Source: Hemileia vastatrix (lineage: Eukaryota; Basidiomycota; Pucciniomycetes; Pucciniales; Zaghouaniaceae). Taken from it: 64,000 nt of DNA. Position 1 is the first letter of the stretch. Every line of letters begins with the position of its first letter. Shown piece after piece: positions 41,006 to 51,656 of the stretch. The notes under the pieces were generated by a model. The model saw nothing but the letters and a program-made list of their open reading frames with translations. It had not been told where the DNA came from and did no database searches. The stretch is from the NCBI GenBank assembly GCA_030280995.1, contig JASXTE010000016.1, positions 25,691,501 through 25,755,500 on the forward strand. Reading direction: 5' to 3'. Made by a program: the position numbers and the translations under genes.

Positions 41006-41729
41006 ATGATCAATTTAGGGGCCTAAATTGATAATAGGGGGTATCAAAGTTAGAAATTCTCCATTTCATAATAGCTCTTTTTTCCACCAAATCAATGATT
41101 ATTTTTTTTAAATATGCCATATTGTGCCCCCAAAACAACTTTTTTATGAGAATTAATGTAAAGTTTGTGGCTTTTTTTTTGTGTTTTGAAATACCTTTTA
41201 AATAATTACAAACTTGTAACTTTGATACCCCCTAATATCATATCAAAACATGAAAATAAACTGTTCTTTTTCTTAATATTGAATTTTGTAGAAAATTTGG
41301 AATGTGACCTTAAAAAAGAGTTGTTGTAGCAAACTGAGACTGGGACCATTTGAAAGAGAGGATGAAATATAGTCATATTCAAAAAGAAATGATTGAAAAA
41401 CATTTTTTTTTTGTCAAGAATAAGTGACATTCTTTGGATCTTTTTTGGTTTATTGTTTATTTATGGGTAAATCCACCAAAAGTACAAAAAAGGTCCTAAG
41501 AATGTTACTTATTTTTGACAAAAAAATATATTTGTCAATTGTTTCTTTTTTTGAATAGGACTATATTTCATCCTCTCTTTCCAGTGGCCCTAGTCCCATT
41601 TTGCTAGAACAACTATTTTTTAAGCTTACATGTCATATTTTCAACCAAATTCAATATTATAATAAAAAGTACTGTTAATTTTCAAGTTTTGATATGATAT
41701 TGAGAATCTAGGCCTTCAAATTGATCATA
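41006..41729. mobile_element. Fold-back element with arms over 200 bp
   Basis: The arm starting ATGATCAATTT (41006) is repeated in inverted form ending AAATTGATCAT (41729). Further matching blocks are AATATCATATCAAAAC / GTTTTGATATGATATT, AGAGAGGATGAAATATAGTC and its complement, and AGTTGTTGTAGCAAA / TTTGCTAGAACAACT. The centre (about 41455-41500) is unpaired. The left arm is interrupted by the MITE at 41036-41233. No coding capacity. Non-autonomous DNA element, superfamily not assigned. Confidence 0.8.
41036..41233. mobile_element. 198-bp MITE with Harbinger B ends
   Basis: Begins AGGGGGTATCAAAGTT and ends AACTTTGATACCCCCT, one base different from the ends of element B, and is flanked by AAT on both sides (41033-41035 and 41234-41236). 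It splits the left arm of the fold-back element, whose right arm gives the uninterrupted sequence. It has no coding capacity and was presumably moved by a transposase of the element B family. Confidence 0.85.
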
Positions 41730-42179
41730 TACAAAATTTTAGGTCATTTGAGTAAGTATTATTTGCCAAACAGTAAGTAGTGTATACATATTTCTACCCA
41801 CTGTACATACAACATAAACCAACGTCGCGGTATTTATTCATTTCGCTACTGAAAATTTACCGCAACGGTGGTGGATGCTCTAACTATTGCACAACTGTTC
41901 CATAATTTTTGCGCCCCATGGCGAAACAAAAATGTGTTGAAGTGAATATTGGCCGACATATCGGACTTGATTTTGCGCTCTATGGCGAAACGAACATATA
42001 TGAATCAGTCGGAAATTTTACCTAAAATTCATCATGATTGATATTCAAATCGGGATCTAATAAATGATATTTTTTTTTCCCCCAGCCCCTCACTCGACGC
42101 CACTTAAATTTCTCTATTTCTCAGAAATTTTTAAGCTGCTCATCACTTTCTCACAGTTTTTATAGGGATTTCTTGCAGG
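41730..42179. other. Upstream region of the secreted-protein gene with 64-bp-spaced direct repeats
   Basis: The base composition rises in GC here. TTTTGCGC(C/T)C(C/T)ATGGCGAAAC occurs at about 41907 and 41971, followed by A/G-rich AAA or GAA. The repeats contain CCATGG-centred symmetry. They lie 210-270 bp upstream of the ATG at 42180 and could be promoter elements; nothing else is recognised. Confidence 0.45.
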
Positions 42180-42930
42180 ATGTCTGAGTGGAAAAAAATT
42201 GCGTTTTTGATCACAATTTTCAATTTTTTTAACTCTATCATTACTTCCTTTGCTAGTCAAGAATGTACGACTTACCTTCTAAAGAAAGGTTTGAATCAAT
42301 GGGGTGAGTTAGCTCTCTTAAGCTTGTATTTCACCAAATTCGACATGTTAGCTCCAAAACTAATGATCATATTTTCTTTTGCGCCAAAGACTGCAGGGAC
42401 AAGGTGTCCGGTTATATCTGCTCCGGTTGTAGTAAGCCTGATATCAATCAGCCACTTCCTCAACCATGAAAGGCGGCAGGTCCGAATCATTTAACTGCTT
42501 TGCCCTTTTTATTCTTAAACCTCACAGGCTCCATCGGAGCTGAATTTTGTCATCCTTTCGTAAACAACAATTGGAAGGCCGCGGTTAACGAATCTGCTCC
42601 TGCGACCATACAGCATTGTACATCCTATTCTGTTCTACTTTCCATAAGTCGCGTCCGTAAGTCAACCATGAAAAAAAAAGTCGATTTTCGTAACCTCTTT
42701 TGCAAAAACTAACATTCCTGCCTTAAACTCTTAGAGTGCGTTGGAGAATTAAATAGATTTTTCCTTTGTAGAGATTTGATCCAGGCATCAGGTAAGTGCG
42801 GTAGCCTTAGTTCCCCATCGTAAACTTTCCCTTCTTTTGCTGAATAGATATTACTATTATTATAGAGTGTAACACATGCGTTAAGACGAATACTGGGGGA
42901 GGAGAGATTTCTCTCCCACCCAATGCTTGA
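42180..42930 (+). CDS. Small secreted cysteine-rich protein, five exons
   Basis: Exons 42180-42303, 42390-42431, 42528-42656, 42735-42791, 42848-42930; introns of 86, 96, 78 and 56 bp with donors GTGAGT, GTAAGC, GTAAGT and GTAAGT and AG acceptors; branch-like CTAAT, TTAAC and CTAAC precede the first three acceptors. Every junction keeps the frame and the product is 144 residues ending at TGA 42928-42930. Residues 1-26 (MSEWKKIAFLITIFNFF...SFAS) form a clear signal peptide. The mature part has ten cysteines (QEC, DC, YICSGC, EFCHPF, QHC, QC, FLC, ECNTC). Size, export signal and even Cys number resemble fungal secreted effector-like proteins, but I know no family match. Exon 5 could alternatively begin 18 bases later. 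No transcript evidence. Confidence 0.65.
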
Positions 42931-43534
42931 TAGCATACGAGCGCGAATCCTATGGCGTACACTCACGATATGGCTATCGATTTTTCAAATAATGATCATA
43001 TTCTGAAATTGATCATATATATATAGTTTTCCCATTTTCTTAATAATAAATTTATCTGAAAAAAAATGTAAGAGATTAAAAGAGTTACATGTAAACGCAT
43101 TCAAACCTCCGATTGTTTTGGCCGTAGGTATTATTTTTGTGTCTACGTTTTACTAAGTGGATATTATACTTTGCACTCTCAAGTTGCCTGAGTTTAAAAA
43201 GGAAAATAAACGTTCGAAACGGATCAATAACAATGGGTGGTTGATATAGTGAAATGAGTGAAAAATCTCTTTTATAGAAACATTGAAAAAATTATGGTAA
43301 CAATTAAAACTATACCGAAGTGTGTTATACCCTATAGGTATATTATTTACACAGCGTGCAAGCAGCAGGCAATTACAAAACCTCCCAATAAGCAGGATTA
43401 GACCTTAGTTTTTAATTTAATGTTGGAGAATTTATAAAACTTCAAATTCAACTTTTGGACTGGTATCTTTAGAAGCAACAGATATCTGCCCCACTCTCAA
43501 TATTATGAAAAATGGCTAGTTGAACACACCATAC
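42931..43534. other. 3' flank of the secreted-protein gene, no gene seen
   Basis: No supported gene. Ordinary AT-rich sequence to the target duplication ACAT (43535-43538) of LTR element 4. Confidence 0.55.
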
Positions 43535-43538
43535 ACAT

Positions 43539-44668
43539 TATGGTAAGGTAAACTCTTACAGTCGCCTTGCTGTAAGCAGAATCCGGAGGAGATGTGTGGA
43601 TTTAGCTGAAACCCCCGTCCTTCCAATAAAAATAACAAAATGGGAATTCTAAATCACTAAGCTAACCAATCTACTTGAATCTGATTGATAAAAATAATGA
43701 AACTCTAAAATAATTAACGCTTATTGAGATTAAATGATCGTGGCTGTTGATAAAGAAATACTGATAACAACAATTAAGGTGTACCAGTGAAAGATCTGAA
43801 AAGATTGACTTTTATGTTTTTATAATAATTTTAATTTTTATGAGACAGCAATAATCAAGTCCCAGCGACGAAAACCTTTCTAAAGATACCCTGTATGAAG
43901 TGTTATTTAAACTGTTGAATTGTATTTCTAAGATGTTATGTAAAAAATAATAATGTTATAAGGGTATTACAAGTTATTTTAATTTGTTGAGTAATAAAAA
44001 AAAATGAGACTGTGGTGGTTAATGATTAAGCTGTATGATCTGTCCCCCCCTCTCAATTTCGAGTTTGAGGGTCGCTTAAGTATTCCTAGTCACGTGCCTA
44101 AGTTTTCCCCTCCAGAGCTCTTCCAGAGTCAATCCGGAGCCCGTACGGAGTCAAAGCGGAGTCCGTACGGAGTCGAAACGGAGTCCGTCCAGACTTCCGG
44201 ACTCAATTTAGAACCTTAAAACCATAACAAAAAATCTAGAAAAATTACACATAAAAGAGCTACTTCCCCTTTACATACCAAACTAATTTTCGTAGTCTGC
44301 GCAGCTCTAATTACCCCGTGAAAATTCATCAAAGTTAAGTAATTTTTGAAAACGTAAATATTTCTATAAAACTTTAAAATTCATTTAAAAATATAAAAAA
44401 AATAGTAAAAATTCTGGGAAAATTTCCCAAGGTTCTTGAGTGACTCGACTTGATACTTATAAATTTTTCAGACCGTAAAAATAAGTTTTCTCCGTAAAAT
44501 AAATTGTATTTGTGTAGGCATTTGCTCGTGACCAATTTCTTCATATTTAAAACTCAAATAAATTAAATAAAACCCTTTTATATATAAAAAAATAATAACA
44601 CCAATCTTGCATGCCGTAATAACTCCATTTAGGTACTTAGGTGCCGTACTAAACTTTAGGCTACCACA
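43539..44668 (-). repeat. 3' LTR of element 4
   Basis: 1130 bp. Contains a GC-rich tandem stretch at about 44128-44200 built on CGGAGTCCGTACGGAGTC, with the palindromic CCGTACGG core, in an otherwise AT-rich LTR. A 71-codon plus-strand frame over it occurs in both LTRs and is probably incidental. Confidence 0.9.
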
Positions 44669-44678
44669 TCCTCCCTCC
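44669..44678 (-). other. Polypurine tract of element 4
   Basis: Minus-strand GGAGGGAGGA immediately before TGTGGTAGCC. Confidence 0.8.
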
Positions 44679-45338
44679 AATCGAGAATGTCCCCATTCTT
44701 ATAACTTTGCATAAGTGGTTGAGCAATTCCAAAAGAATTATCTTTTCTAATAAAATAATTTGATAAATTTGTTTTAGCTGGTCTTCTTTTAATTCTTTAT
44801 AATAAAAACGTTGTTTCTTCTTCTCTGGCTTGATATAACATAAAATAAAATAATATAAATCTTGTGATGATTCCACTACTGAGAGCAAGGTTTGAATCCC
44901 TTCAGACTCCCATATACCAGTCTTCCTTCTTGTCACAGCATTGAGAGAGTGGATCTTCCTATGAGCCGAATACTCCTGATTCCAACCTCATAGGGCCCCC
45001 CACTGAGCCGAATCCTATGATTCCAATCTCGCCATAAGGTCCTCCAAGCTTCACACCAAAAAAAAATGGCCTAACTATGAGGCACTAAAAAAATCATTCC
45101 CTAAAATCCAACTACCATCCTAACTTCTGATTCCTTCATCATAATTTTCAAACTTTGCTATACAGCAAACCCATAAAATACTTTTGCCAGGCTTCCAATA
45201 ATAATTTTAACTTTAGACCATGTTAAAGCGCCACAAATTTCACCTAATTAACCATTATGCTTTCTTTAGCATCATCACCACCTAAAGTTTTAACCTCCTA
45301 AAGCTTTCAGCACCCAATTCCAGAAATAATTGAATAAC
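44679..45338 (-). other. Noncoding 3' segment of element 4 next to the LTR
   Basis: A minus-strand frame of about 90 codons (44936 to 44661) runs into the LTR; it is Lys/Leu/Ile-rich and not recognised. TGAGCCGAAT(A/C)CT(C/A) appears twice near 44960-45010. No supported gene. Confidence 0.45.
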
Positions 45339-46080
45339 CAGTTTAGAGTCTTAGTGGACAGTGATAAATTAAAAGATTGAATTGAGTTATCCAAACAAGA
45401 TTGACATTCCAGTTTAAAGTCTTGGTGGACCAAACATATAATCGATTGCCAGTTTATGGTCTTGGTGGACCAAAGATCGTTTAAGTGCATAAATATCTTG
45501 ATATATTCCTAAGTAAGGCCTAGGCTTGACCAAAGATTGAATAAATTTGATAATCCAGTTTAATGTCATAGTGGACCAAACATTTGATCGACAAGTAATC
45601 CAGTATAAGGCCATAGTGGTCCAATGAATGTTGAATTATCCTGCAGATATTAATTTTCCAGTTTAAAGTCATAGTGGACTAAACAATGAATGAACTACCA
45701 GTTTAAAGTCATGGTGGACCAAACATTTAATCGATAAGAAATCCGGTTTAAGGTCATGGTGGACCCAACAGCTTGATAACAGTCCAGTTTAAGGTCTTGG
45801 TGGACCTAACATTTGATAACACTCCAGTTTAAGGTCTTGGTGGACCTAACATTTGATTTGTATAAAAAGAAAACCGTCTCCGAAAATATCCATAGAATCT
45901 TGAACGTCTTTTAATTTCAGTTTAAAGTCTTGAAGGACTAACAGCTCCAATATAAAATCTTTAATGACAGTCTTGAAAATTAGCCAGTTTAAAGTCTTGG
46001 AGGACTAACAGCTCCAAAATATGAATAAAAAACCTTAAAGAACGTCTTGAACAGTAGCCAGTTTAAAGTCTTGGAGGACT
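45339..46080 (-). repeat. 3' array of co-varying hairpin repeats in element 4
   Basis: At least 13 copies of the plus-strand unit CCAGTTTAAGGTCTTGGTGGACC and variants start at about 45339, 45409, 45449, 45555, 45600, 45659, 45698, 45743, 45784, 45823, 45918, 45984 and 46058. Each has CAGTTTA, a 3-5 bp stem, a 6-nt loop (TTGGTG, ATAGTG, ATGGTG, TTGGAG) and the pairing arm. Stems switch together: AGTC with GACT, GGTC with GACC. Spacing is 38-95 bp; AACATTTGAT often follows. Confidence 0.85.
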
Positions 46081-46194
46081 AACAGATGTCTTGAAGTAAA
46101 ATCCCATTGGTATTGAGTTCTCCTAGACCCTGCTTCCTGTCTAAACTAAATGAATAAAGCTAAAAAGAATAGTGAGTGAAAAATAAAACTAAGA

Positions 46195-46460
46195 AATATA
46201 ATAATAATTTTGATTTAATTAATTTATTTTTTTATTTTTTTTATTTTTATTCATTTTTATTTTTATTATTTATTTTATTTTTATTTTTTTATTTTTTATT
46301 TTTATTTTTATTTTTATTTATATTTATATTTTTATTTTTATTTTTATTTTATTTTTATTTTTATTTTTATTTTTATTTTTATTTTTATTTTTATTTTTAT
46401 TTTTATTTTTATTTTTATTTTTATTTTTATTTTTATTTATTTTTTAATTTTAATTTGTTT
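46195..46460. repeat. (ATTTTT)n microsatellite
   Basis: About 250 bp of near-perfect ATTTTT hexamers on the plus strand, within the 3' noncoding part of element 4. The Tyr/Phe frame over it is not a gene. Confidence 0.95.
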
Positions 46461-47348
46461 TTTAATTTAAAATAAAAGATTTTAGAAAAGATAGTTTTTG
46501 AAATAAAAGTTAAAATTTAATTTTTAAAGAAAGATAAACGAATGTGAAAAGAAATAATAAAAAAGAATTATCAAAATTAAAATTTTAAAAGATGCCCCCC
46601 GGCCATTTGATGAGCCATACCCTCGACATCATACCCACATCCAAGTGCAACTTGATGTGGTTACACAATTTTGAGAAATTGAAAAGAAAAGAAAATAAAT
46701 GAAAGTTTTTAGCAGATAATTTTTTATAATGATGATCACTGGGTGGGCTCCCTCCAATTTATAAAAATGATTAGAGACCACCAGTGAGAATCACCTTTAC
46801 AATAATTCATAATATATATTAAAGAAAAGAAATCACAATCTAACATAAAAAAATCAAAAACAAAATAAAAAATCTTGAATCCGGCGTTGAGAGCGGTGTC
46901 TCTTGATTCGTTCCAGTTTATAGTCTTAGTGGACTTCCTAAAATTAAAAGACAAAGCCAGGATTCAACTAGAAACAGGGAAAATTTTGGAAACGAACATT
47001 ATGGGGTAATTGTGTATAGAGCAGCCAGCCCATCAATTACCCCCACACTTGCCAATATTTAATTAAGAAGGTTCCCCTGTGAACACTTCTTCCAATAAAT
47101 TTTAAAATTTTTCCAACACTATCTTCACACATATTTTAAGAATTTTAAATTTTGAAAATTTTTAATGAAGGTTTTCTCGTATTTCGTTATGTTTCATCAC
47201 AGTTTCGTTGCCCATATGCAGTGTAACGATAGTAAATTATTTGATAAAAAAAAAGATAGTTTATCCTCGTTGCGGAGGTATTCATAAAATTTTGTTGATA
47301 TCATAGTTTATCCTCATTTCGGAGTTCGTCCATATAATTTCATAAATT
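46461..47348 (-). other. Noncoding segment after pol of element 4, with three more hairpins
   Basis: Hairpin units at about 46913 (AGTC/GACT), 47257 (CCTC/GAGG) and 47304 (CTC/GAG). The sequence is AT-rich between them. No gene seen. Confidence 0.65.
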
Positions 47349-50300
47349 TCATAGTTTATCCTCATTGCAGAGGAATCCTTCGGCACTCCTGGTGCCTCTA
47401 GGATAGAACCGTTTCACTTGATCGGCCGCTACCCTCTTCTTCAATACTACTCCATTCAACTCTTCTAGCACATATGAACCGCCGGAAACTTGCTCCTTGA
47501 TTTTATACGGTCCATTCCACCTATCTGCAAACATCTTTCCCCACTGACTTTCCAAACTCCTATTATACACCAGGACCATATCTCCTGGGTTCAAAGGTTT
47601 CCTTAATCGATGTGCCAACCGCTCATCCCAATATCTAACTGATTGATTTCGGATCTTCATCATCCGCGAATATGCCTTTTCTAAATATTCTTCTTTCTTT
47701 TCTAGCTGCATCATTCTTGCACACAATAATTCTACAGTAGTTTTGACCGTGTCCCAGTCAACTCCAAGATATGATTCAGCTTCTAAATCAACCGGTAAAA
47801 CTGCTTTCTGTCCAAAAACAAGTTCATAAGGTGAAAATCCGGTCGTCCTTTTGGCAGTGATTCGATCAGCAAATAAAACTAAAGGTAAATAGTGCCTCCA
47901 CTTTTCGGCACTTGTCCCACACATTTTAACTAAAGCATCCTTAATAACTTGATGCCCTCTTTCAACCATGCCTTCAGCTTCAGGATAATATGGAGTTGCT
48001 ACCCTAACCTTTGATCCAACTTTCAATATGGCCTCTTTAAACTCTGTCCCAAATTCAGGACCTCCATCTACCGTCACCAACTTCATCACCCCATACCTAT
48101 ATACCCAATTATTCAAAAAGAATTCTGCCACATTTTTGGCAGTTAAATTAATAAGAGGCGCTGCCTCTACCCAACCAGATAAATCATCTCTAGCCACAAT
48201 TAAATATTTATACCGTCCCTCTTTTATATGAACGGCATCTAAACTAACTCTTCCAAAGAGCGTATATTCACCGGTCGCGCGTCCAGGTTCTTTTGGCCTT
48301 AAATAACTTCGTCTTTGACATTCTTCGCATGACTGAACCCACTGTTTAACAGCCATCTTCATGCCAGGCCACCAAAATCGATCAGAAATTCTTCTAAATG
48401 TTTCTCCAACGCCTCTATGCCCGAGATCTTCATGCAGTGATTTCAAAACTAATTCTTGCCCCTTCTGTTGAGTTATAACTACTTGAGGATTTGGATACCT
48501 CCTCCTCATTAAACGTCGACCAGATAGGTAAAACGTAGATGACTTCCTCTTGATAGCCACCCATTCATCGTCTTCACAATCTTCTGGCCTCTCTAAAGTC
48601 AACAAATATTTGACTAACAAAAAATAAAAACCAGTCTGACCCCAGACTTCATCTTGAAAATCGATTAATATAACATCAATAGGGACTTCTCTATCACCAA
48701 TATCACCTGCACATGAATGAGCCAATAATCGTTGACCCCTAAATAAATTTTTAATCGAGCTATGTCGACGTTTTTCTTCTGAACCTTTGGATCCTTCGAA
48801 AACCGTATTTGAAAATACCTCTTTCTCTTTATCCACCTTTTTATTTAAATTCTCTAATTCTCCAACATATACACCATTCCTTAATTTACTACTATCCCAC
48901 ACTACCAATCCATCTTCCTCTACATACACCACATCTTCTTCTACCTCCTCTCTGCCGAATTTATCTACACCTTTTTCAACACCTTTTTTAACATAAAAAC
49001 TATTTTCCAGTTTATCCTCTTGGTGGAGGTCATCATCATCATAATCTAAACACAATAGTCCTGCCAGTTTAACCTCATGGGGGAGGTATGGAAAGTCTTC
49101 AGCTCCTTTAGTGCTGGCTTTGATAATAGGTATATCTTCATCGAACTCTTCTGAGTCTGAATCTTCTTCAGTGGGTGGTCTCCTTGATAAACCATCTGGC
49201 ATAGTAAAAGTTTTGCCAGGCTTATGAACTAAATCGAACGAAAAATGTTGAATAAAAGCTACCCATCTCGTCATGGGTGCATTCGGTAAACTTGGGGAAT
49301 TAATCATCTGGATTAACGATTTCGCATCCACTTGCAACTCAAAATGTTGCCCCCACAAAATATGCTGAAGTTTCTTCAGTATTTTCGCCACACCACATAA
49401 TTCCAATTTCGGTTGAGAATATCTTGATTCGACCTCAGTAAATACTACAGATTCATACCTAACTGGCCTGATGTAACCAGCTTTATCCATCTGAGACAAA
49501 ACCGCCCCAGCTGCAATCTGACTTGAATCTACTGCTAAATAAATTCTGCCAGCATCTTTTCCATAATCCAACTTGTGCAGGACTAAATCCTTCCCTACAA
49601 CCTCCTTCAACTTCACAAACGCCTTCTCACACTCTTCATCCCACTCCCAGTCTGCATCCTTTCTCGTTAACCGTCTCAATGGAGCTGCCAATGAAGAAAA
49701 GTCCTTGATAAACATTCTAACATATACGCAAACGCCTAAAAACCCTCTAACTTCGGTCGTATTCTTGGGTCTTGGCCAGGACTGAATTTTGTTAACCTTC
49801 TTCTTAGACATAATCCTACCCTCTCTACATACCACATGGCCTAATATTTCTAAGGCTGGCACACAACATGAAAATTTTGAACCTGAAATAGTTAAACCAG
49901 CCTCTTCAATTCGAAACAAGATTCTTTCTAAAGTAATTGCAAACTCCCAAATGAATTTACGTATCCCGGGATTCTCTTCCAACACCTGGTTATCATAGTC
50001 GGTTGTTGGTCCCTTAATTCCTCCATCATCTATAAAGATTCCAGCATATTGTGGAATTTCATCTTGAAGGATCCAAGCCATCTGAGCTTGATAAACTGCA
50101 ACCGAATTTGTTGCTCCTTGAGGTAATCTTGTTAACTGTAAACGTCCAAGTGGCGTATCGAATGTAGTGAGTGGCCTTGAGTCCGGATGTAACTCTCTCT
50201 CATCATATCCACCCATAATATCTCCTAAACCATAACACACTCTCCCTGCAAACGCTTCTACAAACTCCTCAGCACTAGGTGGTATCCCAGCATCCTTTAT

Positions 50301-51599
50301 TGTAACCCTATTTAATTCCCTAAGATCATGAACAACTCTAAGCTTGCCATTCGGTTTCTTGATACAAAATACAGGACTAGAATAACTTGACGTTGATTGC
50401 TCATACAGTCCAGTGCGTATCCGTTCTCTGACAACTTCAATATAAGCTTCTTTCAATGCAGCCGGAAAGGGAATCGGTTTCTGCTGCCACGGTTCATGAC
50501 ATACCACAGGAATCTTGTAAGGCTCCCCATAGGAATGCTTCAACACACCCCTCTCCTCTTCTACAAAAGCAATGGCCTTCTCTCGCTTGACCATCACATC
50601 CAACAACAACTTCTTCTCTTCTCCAGACAACCAACCATCAGGTCCAAAATTAACAACACCCAGTCTCTCAAAAGTGATTCTTGACGTCTCAGAAAATTCA
50701 GGCGGATTCTTTACCAAGGGACTTTCATAAGGATCTCTTGATAACCTTGGTCTTCTCAAAGGTGGATTTAATTCAGCAGGTAGCGGTTCATTAATAGGTC
50801 GAACTTTATTTGCTACTTTCTTATATTTGGCTGCGTCCACATCTAAATTAACTTGAGGTAAAACATCGCCATTAAAACTTTCATCAAATGAATCTTCTTC
50901 ATCGTCAGAATCAGAATAAGAAAAATTAGAAAAATATTTTATTTCATTTTTAAATTTTACCCTTTTCTCCTTTCCCTCGTCTAATTTATAAACAGATTTT
51001 CCAACACCTTTGCTTCCCTTATCCAACAGTAAATCACCCGTAAAGAAAGTTGGCAGTTTAACCTCTTGCTGGAGGACCGGAGTTGAATTTTCACAAAAAT
51101 TATTTTTTTGAGTTTTAATTATACTGAGATTTTTTATTGGGTTTTGGTGAGATAATTGCAGTTTACCCTCTTGCTGGAGGTCCGGAATAACATTTTCACA
51201 TAAATTATTTTTTTGTGTTTTAATTATACCAAGATTTTTAATCGGATTTTGATGTGATATTTGCAGTTTACCCTCTTGCTGGAGGTAATCAAACATACCC
51301 TTCCAATTTTTATCCAACCTAATTTGGCCCATTTCGCCTTTTTCACCATTTTTAAATTTAATAGAAAAACCGGGTAAATCCAATAAACATATAGAAAAGT
51401 CCATAACGTATTTGCACTCCAAAGTAATATTAACAGAAAATAATTGAGAATCCACTTGAATTATCTCCAAGTGAGCTGACCTATTGCAATCCGGGATCTC
51501 ATCCTGAGGAGAGATTACAACATTAGAGCGATCAGCCCCTGCTACCCCAAAAAATGAGGGCATCCATAATAATTTGAATCCTGAATAAATTGAAGACAT
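47349..51599 (-). CDS. Pol of element 4
   Basis: Uninterrupted 1416-codon frame from ATG 51599. The N-terminal 250 residues contain three LQQE(G/V)KL repeats and acidic stretches; no DTG/DSG protease motif was found. RT: FCIKKPNGKLRVVHDLRELN, GLGDIMGGYDE, LPQGATNSVAVYQ and the catalytic FIDDGGIKG. RNase H: IYLAVDSSQIAAGAVL, ELCGVAKIL, LQVDAKSLIQMI. Integrase: zinc finger HEDLGHRGVG...CEECQRR, then SLDAVHI, TVDGGPEF and GMVERGHQVIKD (DDE), followed by a GPY/F-type tail (DRWNGPYKI). There is no chromodomain. The last codons (FLCNEDKL) are themselves one of the hairpin units. It starts 57 bp after the gag stop, a different frame arrangement from elements 1-3. Confidence 0.92.
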   Translation of the reverse strand: MSSIYSGFKLLWMPSFFGVAGADRSNVVISPQDEIPDCNRSAHLEIIQVDSQLFSVNITLECKYVMDFSICLLDLPGFSIKFKNGEKGEMGQIRLDKNWKGMFDYLQQEGKLQISHQNPIKNLGIIKTQKNNLCENVIPDLQQEGKLQLSHQNPIKNLSIIKTQKNNFCENSTPVLQQEVKLPTFFTGDLLLDKGSKGVGKSVYKLDEGKEKRVKFKNEIKYFSNFSYSDSDDEEDSFDESFNGDVLPQVNLDVDAAKYKKVANKVRPINEPLPAELNPPLRRPRLSRDPYESPLVKNPPEFSETSRITFERLGVVNFGPDGWLSGEEKKLLLDVMVKREKAIAFVEEERGVLKHSYGEPYKIPVVCHEPWQQKPIPFPAALKEAYIEVVRERIRTGLYEQSTSSYSSPVFCIKKPNGKLRVVHDLRELNRVTIKDAGIPPSAEEFVEAFAGRVCYGLGDIMGGYDERELHPDSRPLTTFDTPLGRLQLTRLPQGATNSVAVYQAQMAWILQDEIPQYAGIFIDDGGIKGPTTDYDNQVLEENPGIRKFIWEFAITLERILFRIEEAGLTISGSKFSCCVPALEILGHVVCREGRIMSKKKVNKIQSWPRPKNTTEVRGFLGVCVYVRMFIKDFSSLAAPLRRLTRKDADWEWDEECEKAFVKLKEVVGKDLVLHKLDYGKDAGRIYLAVDSSQIAAGAVLSQMDKAGYIRPVRYESVVFTEVESRYSQPKLELCGVAKILKKLQHILWGQHFELQVDAKSLIQMINSPSLPNAPMTRWVAFIQHFSFDLVHKPGKTFTMPDGLSRRPPTEEDSDSEEFDEDIPIIKASTKGAEDFPYLPHEVKLAGLLCLDYDDDDLHQEDKLENSFYVKKGVEKGVDKFGREEVEEDVVYVEEDGLVVWDSSKLRNGVYVGELENLNKKVDKEKEVFSNTVFEGSKGSEEKRRHSSIKNLFRGQRLLAHSCAGDIGDREVPIDVILIDFQDEVWGQTGFYFLLVKYLLTLERPEDCEDDEWVAIKRKSSTFYLSGRRLMRRRYPNPQVVITQQKGQELVLKSLHEDLGHRGVGETFRRISDRFWWPGMKMAVKQWVQSCEECQRRSYLRPKEPGRATGEYTLFGRVSLDAVHIKEGRYKYLIVARDDLSGWVEAAPLINLTAKNVAEFFLNNWVYRYGVMKLVTVDGGPEFGTEFKEAILKVGSKVRVATPYYPEAEGMVERGHQVIKDALVKMCGTSAEKWRHYLPLVLFADRITAKRTTGFSPYELVFGQKAVLPVDLEAESYLGVDWDTVKTTVELLCARMMQLEKKEEYLEKAYSRMMKIRNQSVRYWDERLAHRLRKPLNPGDMVLVYNRSLESQWGKMFADRWNGPYKIKEQVSGGSYVLEELNGVVLKKRVAADQVKRFYPRGTRSAEGFLCNEDKL

Positions 51600-51656
51600 A
51601 ACGAAAAAAAAAAAATTTCAGCCGAGTTTAGGTAGTTTATCCTCATTTCGGAGGAA

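Noticed and set aside
42709..42966. Minus-strand frame opposite the secreted-protein gene
   Set aside because: Antisense shadow of exons 4-5; splice signals and frame continuity favour the plus strand.
44004..44219. 71-codon plus-strand frame present in both LTRs of element 4 (also 53478-53693)
   Set aside because: Duplicated only because LTRs are duplicated; it is antisense to the element and built on the GC-rich repeat.
45339..46080. CRISPR-like array
   Set aside because: Units are degenerate, spacing is irregular (38-95 bp), spacers resemble each other, and the array is inside a eukaryotic LTR element.
46176..46475. Long Phe/Tyr frame over the ATTTTT run
   Set aside because: Pure microsatellite translation; no composition or context of a gene.
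48787..50684. Several plus-strand frames inside pol of element 4
   Set aside because: Antisense to an intact 1416-codon pol with clear RT and integrase motifs.
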